Shown in pieces: positions 6,817 through 13,983 of a stretch of DNA of 14,860 bases (positions are counted from its first letter, which is position 1; every line of letters starts with the position of its first letter). The notes under the pieces were generated by a model, which was not told where the DNA came from, did not search any database, and was given only the letters and a program-made list of their open reading frames with translations. The position numbers and the translations under genes were made by a program. The stretch lies in NCBI GenBank assembly GCA_014799985.1, contig JAAVGZ010000061.1:1-14860 (forward strand). The letters are read 5' to 3'. This DNA is from Helicobacter sp. (GTDB lineage Bacteria; Campylobacterota; Campylobacteria; Campylobacterales; Helicobacteraceae).

Positions 6817-7727
6817 TAGTCCGCCTTTTCTTTGATACTATACACAAAATAGATATAAATCGCAAGCCCAATCAGCAGCAGCGCGACACCGCCAATCAGA
6901 TAAATCGCATACACGATTTTATCGGGCTCGGTAATCGTGAACTTGAACACGAGCATGAGCGCCTCAATCGCAAGCGCGATGATAATCGAGCCCAGAAAGC
7001 GAATCATCGTTTGGTGCGCCATTTTGTGGTCGTGGCTCACGCCGCGCCCCAGAACCTCTTGCCCAAACAGCGTCTTGACGAGGTCAAAAATCGCGAGCGA
7101 GAGCGTGAGCAAAATGGTCGCCTCGAAAATCTCCTTAATATCGAGCGTGTTGAAGTGTTGGATTCCATGCAAAATGCTCAACACGCCGCGCACGAGCAGC
7201 AAAAACGCCACAGCGAGCAGCAGCAACGAGAGCGCGCCATACATGAGCTTGCTAAAATGCTCGAATCCAACCGAGAGTGTCGTTGGCTGCGCGAGGCGAA
7301 TGGCTTGGGGCAGCTCGAAATCGAGGCAGGCGACATATTGCAGCTCATGCGCCTCGTTGTAGATTGGGTAGGCTGCCGTAACGACAAGATTCCCATCGTT
7401 GCGCGTGGGATATGGGTCTGTCAAGATACACTTGCGCTCCTCAATCGCGCGATAAAAATAGGCGCGGTGGTTGAAGTTTTTGCCCCGCGCGCTTGGGTTT
7501 TGGACATGCCCTGTAATCGTCTCAATCACCTGTGTGCCATGCGAATCGAGGATATATGCCGCATCGACACTCCCGATTTCTTTGAATATTTTTTGCAAGC
7601 CTTCATGAATTTTACTCAACTCAACAACGGGCAAATGATTTTTAATATTGCGCAAAAACAGATAAGCCGCATACGCGCGCACCTCGTAGCGCAAATCTTT
7701 AAAGGTTTCAATCTCTTTTGAAAGCAT
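6816..7727 (-). CDS. PDC/Cache-like sensor domain membrane protein, four predicted TM helices
   Basis: Function not known. Residues about 50-140 resemble a PDC/Cache ligand-binding fold: IFKEIGSVDAAYILDSHG, then the typical FNHRAYFYRAI (85-95), DPYPTRNDGN (104-113) and VVTAAYPIYN (115-124) segments. Four hydrophobic helices follow at about 162-184, 200-220, 243-262 and 271-296. No kinase, GGDEF, HAMP or methyl-accepting region is present in the 303 aa. Unusually, no transmembrane helix precedes the sensor domain, so either the sensor is cytosolic or the N-terminus is exported without an obvious signal. The loop between helices 2 and 3 has a histidine cluster HDHKMAH (232-238). The ATG abuts the exonuclease stop (TAAATG), with AAGGAG 7 nt upstream, so the start is firm. 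It is coupled to hisH downstream. Confidence 0.75.
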   Translation of the reverse strand: MLSKEIETFKDLRYEVRAYAAYLFLRNIKNHLPVVELSKIHEGLQKIFKEIGSVDAAYILDSHGTQVIETITGHVQNPSARGKNFNHRAYFYRAIEERKCILTDPYPTRNDGNLVVTAAYPIYNEAHELQYVACLDFELPQAIRLAQPTTLSVGFEHFSKLMYGALSLLLLAVAFLLLVRGVLSILHGIQHFNTLDIKEIFEATILLTLSLAIFDLVKTLFGQEVLGRGVSHDHKMAHQTMIRFLGSIIIALAIEALMLVFKFTITEPDKIVYAIYLIGGVALLLIGLAIYIYFVYSIKEKAD

Positions 7728-8516
7728 TTATTCACTCCTTGCTAATTCTGCTTGGATTGCCTCCATAAATGCTGCTGTGTAGGGCTTTTGCTCGGGAATC
7801 TGCTGTTGCAAGTTTTGCAAGCATGCGCGATAATGCGCAAGCTCGAACTGCCCACAAAGCAATTGCCATTTCAAAAACAACCAATATGTATTGAGCACAT
7901 CGGATTCACAATAGGCGTCAATTGCGCCCATTTTGCCCTCCGCATAGAGGCGATAGACCTCATCGCCTTGCGTATCAAACTTGCCGGGCAGCTGGCATGC
8001 GCTCGCGATGTTGTGCAGCTTTAGCCCGCGCGTTGCCGCGCCAAAATGCCCCAAAGAATCGAACAAATCGAGATGAAAACGTTCGCTGAAACGTTGGCGA
8101 TAGTTCTCCCATTTGTCCTTGCCCACAGCGGGATTCTTCGTCTCAAAATACGCGCCCGCTTGCAGGTTGTAGCGCATGGCGCGCAAAAGCAACATCGGCA
8201 TGTCGAATCCTCTGCCATTAAAGCTGACCAAGCGCGGTTGTTTTTGCAAATACGTGAGGAACGCTTCGATGATTTCGCGCTCACTCTTGCCCGCTTCAAA
8301 GCAGCCCAAACGCAGCATCATTCCATTTGGTTGTGCAATCAGCGCTGCAATAGTAATCACTTTATGGAAACAATGGGGCAAAAACTCGCTGCCGCTCTGC
8401 TCTTTTGCCTGCGCAAACGCCTGCTCGCACACGCTCAAAAAATCGCCCTGATAGCCATAAACACGACTTAAAAGCTCGACATCTGGAATCGTCTCGCAAT
8501 CAAACACGCATATCAT
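7728..8516 (-). CDS. Predicted 3'-5' exonuclease, PolB-proofreading-like (DEDDy)
   Basis: Resembles the stand-alone exonuclease family related to the proofreading domain of DNA polymerase B (DEDDy superfamily). The expected metal-binding residues are visible: Asp6 and Glu8 in ExoI (VFDCET), Asp105 in ExoII (SFNGRGFDMP, 98-107), and the ExoIII pattern Tyr202-x3-Asp206 (YCESD). HLDLFDSLGHFG (148-159) and LKLHNIASACQLPGK (165-179) are also typical. Length is 262 aa. No polymerase domain is attached, so it would act on nucleic acid 3' ends in the cytosol; whether on DNA or RNA cannot be told. The ATG overlaps the dapE stop by 4 nt (ATGA), with GGGAG upstream. The neighbours give no hint of a specific repair role. 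Confidence 0.85.
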   Translation of the reverse strand: MICVFDCETIPDVELLSRVYGYQGDFLSVCEQAFAQAKEQSGSEFLPHCFHKVITIAALIAQPNGMMLRLGCFEAGKSEREIIEAFLTYLQKQPRLVSFNGRGFDMPMLLLRAMRYNLQAGAYFETKNPAVGKDKWENYRQRFSERFHLDLFDSLGHFGAATRGLKLHNIASACQLPGKFDTQGDEVYRLYAEGKMGAIDAYCESDVLNTYWLFLKWQLLCGQFELAHYRACLQNLQQQIPEQKPYTAAFMEAIQAELARSE

Positions 8517-9637
8517 TGCGCGCTCCCAAACGCGCGAATCACCTGCGCAAAGATTGCGACAAGCTCCTCGATTTCGCGCACATGCACGCGCTCATCGACA
8601 GCGTGGATTCTGTCGTTGCACACGCCGCATTCCACGACATCGACACCAAACGCGGCGAAATATTTCGCATCGCTCGTGCCGCCGCCTGTCGAGAGCGTGG
8701 GCGCACAGCCTCGCTGTTGCAACACATCGCGCATAATCTGAATCACGCGCGAATCGGGCTTGGTCAGAAACGCAAAAGAGCTCGCCTTGAGCTCGAGCTC
8801 ATGCGGCACATCAGCCAGCACATCTTCTAAATAGTTGCGCAGCGATTCCTTGGTCGTCTTTGTCGAGTTGCGCACATTGAACATCAGTTTGAGCTCGCTT
8901 GGCGTGATGTTCACGGCTTCGAGCCCGCCGCGAATGTCGGTGATGACGATGCGCGAGGGCTCGAAATGCGAATCGCCGCTATCGAGCTCCACGCCCGCAA
9001 TCTTGGGCAGCAGCGGGGCGATTTTGTCCACAGGGTTGTCGCATTTGGACGGATACGCCACATGCCCCTGAACGCCCTTAATGCGCACGATTCCATTAAT
9101 CGAGCCACGCCGCCCGATTTTAATCGTGTCGCCCACCCATTTTTCTGCCGTGGGCTCGGCGACAATCGCGTAATGAGGCAGCATGTCGCGCGCTTTGAGG
9201 TTTTTTAGCATTTCTTGCGTGCCATAAATCGCATCGCCCTCTTCATCGCTCGTGAGCAACAGCGAGATTCTCCCTTTGAAATCGCGAAAGTTGCTTTCGT
9301 CCCCAAGCGCCGCGACAAAAGCCGCGACTCCGCCTTTCATATCTTGCGTGCCGCGCCCATAGACAAAATCGCCGCTTTGCACGCCCGAAAAGGGCGCGAC
9401 ACTCCAGCCGCTGCCCGCGCTCACGACATCGACATGCCCAGCGAAGCAAAGGTGCAAGGAATCAGCGCCCGCATTCCCAAAATCGCGATAGCCAAAGAGA
9501 TTGTGCACGCCATTTTTTTCGAGCGTCTCGAACGTAAACTCGGGCAAGAGCGCCCTGATGTCGGCGAAGATTCCCGACTCGTTTGGCGTGATGCTCTCTT
9601 TGCGCACAAGCATTTGCAAGATTTCTATGGCATTCAT
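8513..9637 (-). CDS. dapE: Succinyl-diaminopimelate desuccinylase
   Basis: Di-zinc M20-family hydrolase that removes succinate from N-succinyl-L,L-diaminopimelate, in the route to meso-DAP for peptidoglycan and to lysine. Length is 374 aa, normal. Metal and catalytic residues are in place: His68 and Asp70 in AGHVDVV, Asp99 in GRGTQDMKGG, Glu132-Glu133 in TSDEEGD, Glu161 in EPTAEKW and His345 in NDRIHAVDE. The dimerisation (lid) domain lies between about 178 and 290. GGGTSDAKYFA (318-328) is typical of DapE. The ATG abuts the cmoA stop (TAAATG), with AGGAGG 5 nt upstream, one of the strongest ribosome sites in the block. It overlaps the exonuclease start by 4 nt. Confidence 0.96.
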   Translation of the reverse strand: MNAIEILQMLVRKESITPNESGIFADIRALLPEFTFETLEKNGVHNLFGYRDFGNAGADSLHLCFAGHVDVVSAGSGWSVAPFSGVQSGDFVYGRGTQDMKGGVAAFVAALGDESNFRDFKGRISLLLTSDEEGDAIYGTQEMLKNLKARDMLPHYAIVAEPTAEKWVGDTIKIGRRGSINGIVRIKGVQGHVAYPSKCDNPVDKIAPLLPKIAGVELDSGDSHFEPSRIVITDIRGGLEAVNITPSELKLMFNVRNSTKTTKESLRNYLEDVLADVPHELELKASSFAFLTKPDSRVIQIMRDVLQQRGCAPTLSTGGGTSDAKYFAAFGVDVVECGVCNDRIHAVDERVHVREIEELVAIFAQVIRAFGSAQ

Positions 9638-10360
9638 TTATTCCTCCTTTATTGCAACAATGGTTTGAAAATTCACCCACGCAAACAGAATCTGCGTTGT
9701 CCGAAAGCCCGCGCCCCTCAAAAGCGCGAGATTCTGCTCATGCGTGTTGGGCACAAGCACATTTTCGAGCGCCTCGCGTTTTTTTGCAATCTCGCCGAGC
9801 GAATAGCCCTGCGCATGCTTATAATCGTGGTATTGCTCGACAAAAGCTTCGTTTAAAGCCTGATGCGTTGTGTGGATTTTTTCGCTAAAAATCAGGATTC
9901 CATGTGGATTGAGAGAATCATAAATTTTCTTGAGCACATCGGGGCGATGTTGTGGCGCGATGAATTGCAATGTATAGTTGCACACAAAACAATCAGCCTG
10001 CCCAAAGGCATAGTCGAGCATGTCGGCGCACACAAAGCTCACATCTGCGCCCAGCGCGTCCGCCTTGAGCCGCGCGCGTTGGAGCATGTCGGGCGAGTTG
10101 TCGACCCCGACAAGGCGAATCTCCTGCCCCTTCGCGCGCGCCTTTTGGGCGATTTGTAGCAAGAGATTGCCTGTCGAGCTGCCCAAATCGACAAGCAACG
10201 CGCCGCTTGGCAAAAGCCGCAACACAAAATCGCTCACAAGCGACAGCAGAGGCGCATAAAACGGAATGCTACGCTCGAGCATGTCATCAAAAACCGCCGC
10301 AACCTGCGCGTCAAAGCAGAAATGCTTGATGTCATGATTTCTAAAAAGCTCGTCTTTCAC
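9638..10360 (-). CDS. cmoA: Carboxy-S-adenosyl-L-methionine synthase
   Basis: Converts SAM and prephenate to carboxy-SAM and phenylpyruvate; carboxy-SAM is then used by CmoB to make 5-carboxymethoxyuridine at tRNA wobble position 34. The 240-aa length fits. Recognisable CmoA segments are VFDDMLERSIPFY (23-35), SAM motif I LVDLGSSTGN (56-65), VDNSPDML (86-93), CNYTLQFI (127-134), and the C-terminal block around YHDYKHAQGYS (177-187) with EIAKKREALENV (190-201). The start is GTG (10358-10360), overlapping the ribF stop as GTGA, with GGAG 5 nt upstream; a nearby ATG is out of frame. cmoB is not in the window. Its substrate prephenate is also the intermediate of PheA, encoded at the other end of the block. 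Confidence 0.93.
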   Translation of the reverse strand: MKDELFRNHDIKHFCFDAQVAAVFDDMLERSIPFYAPLLSLVSDFVLRLLPSGALLVDLGSSTGNLLLQIAQKARAKGQEIRLVGVDNSPDMLQRARLKADALGADVSFVCADMLDYAFGQADCFVCNYTLQFIAPQHRPDVLKKIYDSLNPHGILIFSEKIHTTHQALNEAFVEQYHDYKHAQGYSLGEIAKKREALENVLVPNTHEQNLALLRGAGFRTTQILFAWVNFQTIVAIKEE

Positions 10361-11271
10361 GCATTCTCCTCGCGCGCAAGCGGCAGGGCGATTGCTTGGT
10401 GTAGCGTGCGCGCCTGTTGCACATCATGCTCGATTTGCCCGCGCAACTCCGACAAATCGGCGAACTTGCGATTGGCGCGCAGGCGCTGCAAAAAATAAAC
10501 GGACATTTTGCTAGGAATCTGTGATTCAAAAAGATAGACGCTCGCATTTTCTATGACATGCGGCATTCCTCTTTCGGGCGCAAGTAAATGCGTCTCGAAC
10601 GCAAATTGATTATCTGTGCTCAAGCGATTGCCCAGAAAGCTGATGGAACGATAAAACAAATCATCGAGTTTCGCATAAGTAAGATACACGCCACTCTGTG
10701 GCTGCACGAAATCGGGCGCGCAGACATTGAGTGTCGGGATTAGATTCTTCTTGCCAAGCCCCTGCCCGCGCACAACCGCGCCCTCTATCGCATAGATTCT
10801 CCCCAAGAGCTCGTTTGCCCTCGCAATCTCGCCATTTTGCAACAGCGCGCAAATGGTGTCGGTGTGAATCGGGCAACCATGATAGGAAATCTCGGGAATC
10901 ACGACCGCCTCGCCCGCAAACAGACACGCGATGTCGCCCGCGCCACACTCGCGATTCTTGCCAAAGCGAAAGTCTTCGCCGACAACCACACGCGAAAGGC
11001 GCGGAAACTTGCGCATCAGAAGCGCGAAAAAATCTGCGCCGCTCAAATCGCGAATCGATTCCCATTGCACCTCGAAAATGGGAAACGGAATCAGCTCTTG
11101 CTTCATCGCAATAGAGCTTAGAATCTGCTTTGGAATCTGTACCACCAAAACAGCCCCGCCCGCGCCAAGAGACGCGAAAAGCGCGCGGTGTGCGCGGTGC
11201 AATCCGTCAAATTTGCCAATCGCAAGCGATGTTACATTGTCATCGTGAGAGATAGAGAAAAGATTCTGCAT
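10357..11271 (-). CDS. ribF: Bifunctional riboflavin kinase / FAD synthetase
   Basis: Phosphorylates riboflavin to FMN and adenylylates FMN to FAD. Length is 304 aa from the chosen ATG at 11269-11271, which has GGGAGGGGA directly upstream; the frame stays open further upstream only because it crosses tlyA. The N-terminal nucleotidyltransferase part shows IGKFDGLHRAH (18-28) and VVVGEDFRFGKNR (95-107). The C-terminal kinase part shows GQGLGKKNLIPTLNV (169-183) and GVYLTYA (194-200), with an acidic FETHLL (225-230). Two signatures are off-consensus: the HxGH-type motif reads HRAH, and the usual GRxxGFPTAN reads GKKNLIPTLN, with Pro179, Thr180 and Asn182 kept. It overlaps tlyA by 32 nt. tlyA-ribF adjacency is also found in H. 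pylori. Confidence 0.93.
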   Translation of the reverse strand: MQNLFSISHDDNVTSLAIGKFDGLHRAHRALFASLGAGGAVLVVQIPKQILSSIAMKQELIPFPIFEVQWESIRDLSGADFFALLMRKFPRLSRVVVGEDFRFGKNRECGAGDIACLFAGEAVVIPEISYHGCPIHTDTICALLQNGEIARANELLGRIYAIEGAVVRGQGLGKKNLIPTLNVCAPDFVQPQSGVYLTYAKLDDLFYRSISFLGNRLSTDNQFAFETHLLAPERGMPHVIENASVYLFESQIPSKMSVYFLQRLRANRKFADLSELRGQIEHDVQQARTLHQAIALPLAREENA

Positions 11272-11938
11272 TCCCCTCCCTTCCCGCAATTTGGCATGCT
11301 TCGACACCGCGCAACACGAATCCAAGCGATTGGCACTGCGCGCACACGGCATGCAACGCCTGCTCAACGCGCGCGCTGTCGAGCACAACGCCCTTTTTGT
11401 TGCGCCTTGCGTCCCTGCCCACCTCGAATTGGGGCTTGAAAAGCACAATCGCCTCGCCCGCGCACAGCCGCGCGATGGACGGCAAGATGTGCGTAAGCGA
11501 CACGAACGAGACATCGCACGTGATGAGCGGAAACGGCGCGGAGCGAAAATCGCGAATGTCGGTTTGCTCGAACACGCGCACGCGCGAATCGGCGCGGATT
11601 CTGCTGTGCAGCTGCGCGCTGCCGACATCGACACACACGACCTGCTGCGCGCCCTTTTGGAGCAAGATTTGGGCGAATCCGCCCGTGCTGCTGCCGATGT
11701 CGAGCACCTGCGTTGGGGTGATGTCGGGGTGGTTATCCAAAAAGCCAAGCAGCTTGTACGCGCCGCGCCCCACAAAGTCATCGGTAGAATCGAGCGTGAG
11801 ACACGCGCTGTCGTCTACATTTTGTGCGGCTTTGCGCACAACGCGCCCATTCACGCGCACATTGCCTTGCGCAATCCAACCTTGCGCCTTTTCGCGGCTG
11901 ATGTCGTATTGCAAAGCAATCGCCCTATCCAAACGCAC
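11240..11938 (-). CDS. tlyA: TlyA-family rRNA 2'-O-methyltransferase
   Basis: S4-domain plus Rossmann methyltransferase that methylates cytidine 2'-O positions in rRNA (23S C1920, and in long forms also 16S C1409). The 232-aa length is short, which suggests the type I form acting on 23S only; this is inference. The S4 RNA-binding domain is at about 1-47. The catalytic tetrad K-D-K-E is present as Lys62 (GRGAYKL), Asp142 (CDVSF), Lys168 (LFKPQFE) and Glu225 (GNAESF). SAM motif I is VLDIGSSTGG (78-87). The start is GTG (11936-11938), with AGGAG about 7 nt upstream partly overlapping the stop of the lipoprotein gene. Its 3' end overlaps ribF by 32 nt in another frame. TlyA loss confers capreomycin resistance in other bacteria. 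Confidence 0.94.
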   Translation of the reverse strand: MRLDRAIALQYDISREKAQGWIAQGNVRVNGRVVRKAAQNVDDSACLTLDSTDDFVGRGAYKLLGFLDNHPDITPTQVLDIGSSTGGFAQILLQKGAQQVVCVDVGSAQLHSRIRADSRVRVFEQTDIRDFRSAPFPLITCDVSFVSLTHILPSIARLCAGEAIVLFKPQFEVGRDARRNKKGVVLDSARVEQALHAVCAQCQSLGFVLRGVEACQIAGREGNAESFLYLSR

Positions 11939-11947
11939 GCGCCACTC

Positions 11948-12496
11948 CTAGAGCTTCTTAAGTGATTCTTCAGTTTTGCTCGGTGCAAAGCGCAATGTGG
12001 CGCGCTCAAGCCCCTTGCGCTCGACCTCGAGCTGCATGGTTGACATGTAGGGACGCTCGAAAGAAACGAGGAAATACTCGCCCCATGGCGAGACATAGGG
12101 GACATTTTGGGCAATCAGCTCATCGCGGCTTAGGCGCGTGATTTTCTGCGGCGGCGCGCCATCGAGCCACAACGCATACACGGGGTTGAAAAGCCCGCGT
12201 TTGTCGGGGTCGTTCGAATCTTGGGCGATGAAAATGTCAATCAAAAACACAGCGCCATCGTTTGGCGGGAATCTCTCGGGAGAGACGATATTGAGGTTCG
12301 TTGCCAAGATGACGGCTTCTGTGCGCAATTGGTTGAGAATCTCGGCTTTGCGTGTCGCGCTCATATAGAGCTCGGTGCGCTCGTCATTGCGCAAGGCTTC
12401 TTGGTAAAGCTGACAACCGACAAAAGATGTCGCAAGCGATGTCGCGATGATTGCTGCGCCCAAAAAAGCGCGGCTTTTGTGCCAAACCTGCCTCAT
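11948..12496 (-). CDS. Small putative lipoprotein, conserved hypothetical
   Basis: Function not recognised. I chose the ATG at 12494-12496 (182 aa): it gives a proper export signal, has GGAG 8 nt upstream, and overlaps the ugd stop by one base (TGATG). A longer frame upstream merely crosses ugd. The N-terminus is basic (MRQVWHKSR), followed by a hydrophobic stretch 10-25 and SFVGC, with Cys28 as probable lipidation site; Phe at the -3 position is atypical, so a plain membrane anchor is an alternative. The mature part is soluble and mixed alpha/beta, with no repeats. It includes FLIDIFIAQDSNDPDKRG (84-101), ALWLDG (108-113) and PYVSPWGEYFLVSFERPYM (133-151). A hypothetical gene beside tlyA is also known in H. 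pylori; orthology is plausible but unchecked. Confidence 0.75.
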   Translation of the reverse strand: MRQVWHKSRAFLGAAIIATSLATSFVGCQLYQEALRNDERTELYMSATRKAEILNQLRTEAVILATNLNIVSPERFPPNDGAVFLIDIFIAQDSNDPDKRGLFNPVYALWLDGAPPQKITRLSRDELIAQNVPYVSPWGEYFLVSFERPYMSTMQLEVERKGLERATLRFAPSKTEESLKKL

Positions 12497-13836
12497 CAAT
12501 TCTGCTCCGCAAGGCTTTTTTGCACGCCGATTTGGTAATACGAAATGCCGAATCTCTTGAGCTTTTGGGCGCTGTATTGGTTGCGCCCATCGAAAATCAC
12601 GGGGTTTTTGAGCCGCTCTTTTATCTCGAAAAAATCGGGGCTGCGAAACTCCTGCCACTCTGTGAGCAAAACGAGCGCCGAAGCGCCGTTGAGCGCATCG
12701 TATTTGTTGTCTTTATATTCAATTTCGCAATCTTTCAGATAGAATGTGCGCGCCTGCTCCATTGCCTTGGGGTCATACACCGCCACCCGCGCGCCCGCGC
12801 CAAGCAATGCACGCACAACGTCAATCGATGTCGCCTCGCGCATGTCGTCCGTGCCCGGCTTGAAACTAAGCCCCCAGATGCCAAACAAGAGCCCCGAGAG
12901 ATTCCCAAAATGCGCCTTGATTTTGTCAAAAATCACGCGCTTTTGGGCGCTGTTTGTCTCGCGCGTTGCGGTGATGAGCCGCGAGGCAACGCCGCAATCG
13001 GCGGCGATTTTCTCGAGCGCCTTGACGTCTTTTGGAAAGCAGCTCCCGCCATAGCCGCAGCCGGGGTAGATGAAGCTATATCCAATCCGATTGTCGCTGC
13101 CAATGCCGATGCGCACCTCGTTCACATCAGCGCCCACAGCCTCGCAGATGTTCGCAATCTCGTTGATGAAGCTAATCTTGAGCGCCAGCATCGCGTTCGC
13201 GGCGTATTTTGTCATCTCGGCGCTCGGCACGCTCATCTCAATCAGCCTGTCGTGGTTGCGGATAAACGGCGCATAGACCTCACGCATGAGCGCGAACGAA
13301 TCCTCGTTGTCCGCGCCCACAACGATTCTATCGGGGCGCATGAAATCGTTAATCGCCGCGCCCTCTTTGAGAAACTCGGGATTGCTCACGACCTCGAAGG
13401 CGAGATTCTTGCCGCGCTTGCGCAGCTCCTCGCTGATTGCCGCATGCACGAGCTTGGCTGTGCCGACAGGCACTGTCGATTTGTTCACGACAACGAGTGG
13501 CGATTCCATTTGTTGCCCAATCTCGCGCGCCACAGCCAAAACAGCGCCCAAGTCAGCGCCGCCATCTTCGCCCATCGGCGTCCCCACAGCGATAAACAAG
13601 ACCTCGCAACGGCGCAGCCCCTCGCCTAGCTCGGTGGCAAAAAAGATTTGCTCGCGCTTTTGGTTGCGCACAATCATTTCTTTGAGCCCGGGCTCATAGA
13701 TGGGAATCTCTGCCCTCTGCAACGCCGCAATTTTGCGCGCATCTTTGTCGATGCACACGACCCGATTGCCCACTTCGGCAAAACACGCCCCGCTCACAAG
13801 CCCCACATAGCCACTACCCACAATCGTAATGTTCAT
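12496..13836 (-). CDS. ugd: UDP-glucose 6-dehydrogenase
   Basis: Oxidises UDP-glucose to UDP-glucuronic acid with two NAD+, supplying acidic sugars for surface polysaccharide or glycan synthesis in the cytosol. The 446-aa protein has the NAD-binding GSGYVG (7-12), STVPVGT (120-126), EFLKEG (154-159), central-helix lysines 210 and 220 (TKYAAN, ALKISFINE), and the catalytic Cys266 in GYGGSCFPKD (261-270). WGLSFKPGTDDMREA lies in the C-terminal UDP-binding half. GIGSDNRIG (244-252) favours UDP-glucose over GDP-mannose dehydrogenase. The ATG is about 24 nt below an extended -10 promoter and ugd heads the block. No glycosyltransferase or other polysaccharide gene is adjacent, so its end product cannot be inferred here. 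Confidence 0.95.
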   Translation of the reverse strand: MNITIVGSGYVGLVSGACFAEVGNRVVCIDKDARKIAALQRAEIPIYEPGLKEMIVRNQKREQIFFATELGEGLRRCEVLFIAVGTPMGEDGGADLGAVLAVAREIGQQMESPLVVVNKSTVPVGTAKLVHAAISEELRKRGKNLAFEVVSNPEFLKEGAAINDFMRPDRIVVGADNEDSFALMREVYAPFIRNHDRLIEMSVPSAEMTKYAANAMLALKISFINEIANICEAVGADVNEVRIGIGSDNRIGYSFIYPGCGYGGSCFPKDVKALEKIAADCGVASRLITATRETNSAQKRVIFDKIKAHFGNLSGLLFGIWGLSFKPGTDDMREATSIDVVRALLGAGARVAVYDPKAMEQARTFYLKDCEIEYKDNKYDALNGASALVLLTEWQEFRSPDFFEIKERLKNPVIFDGRNQYSAQKLKRFGISYYQIGVQKSLAEQN

Positions 13837-13859
13837 TCGCCAATCCCATTTTTGGTGCT

Positions 13860-13868
13860 ATTATAACA
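13860..13868 (-). promoter_or_regulatory. Extended -10 promoter for ugd and the downstream block
   Basis: The minus strand reads TGTTATAAT: a perfect TATAAT preceded by TG one base upstream. It lies in an AT-rich stretch 24-32 bp before the ugd ATG and predicts a short leader of about 15-20 nt. No matched -35 at 16-18 bp spacing is visible, as is usual for Helicobacter sigma-80 promoters. It is the best promoter in the window and the likely main start for the fifteen-gene run. Confidence 0.6.
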
Positions 13869-13905
13869 TATAATATGCAATCGGGGGCGCAAAAGGCTTG
13901 GATTG

Positions 13906-13916
13906 TCATTGCGAGC
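13906..13916. repeat. Single (half) repeat arm upstream of ugd promoter
   Basis: The arm core GTCATTGCGAG occurs once here, followed by GCATTCATGGGC and no facing arm. A related string (TTGCCCATGAATG) is found in the degenerate element at 14504-14588, so this is probably a decayed remnant of the same family. The rest of 13869-13983 holds only a small GCTTG/CAAGC inverted repeat (about 13934-13945) and no convincing terminator for the lipoprotein gene. Confidence 0.5.
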
Positions 13917-13983
13917 ATTCATGGGCACTTGATTGCTTGGGCAAGCTTGGTTTGTGATTTAAAAACTCCGATTCTATAGTAAA

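Noticed and set aside
11272..11781. N-terminal extension of ribF to a start at 11781
   Set aside because: The extra 170 residues are an out-of-frame reading of tlyA; the ATG at 11271 has a strong ribosome site and gives normal RibF length.
12497..12658. N-terminal extension of the operon lipoprotein to 12658
   Set aside because: The extension reads through the ugd coding region and would bury the signal sequence; the ATG at 12496 has GGAG and a TGATG junction.
12451..13629. Long plus-strand open frame (392 codons) opposite ugd, and similar ones at 2899-3729 and 689-1267
   Set aside because: They lie antisense to genes with complete family motifs, have no recognisable domains, and arise from the GC-rich codon use of the true minus-strand genes.
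13934..13945. GCTTG/CAAGC inverted repeat as terminator of the small lipoprotein gene
   Set aside because: The stem is only 5 bp and no T-tract follows on the minus strand.
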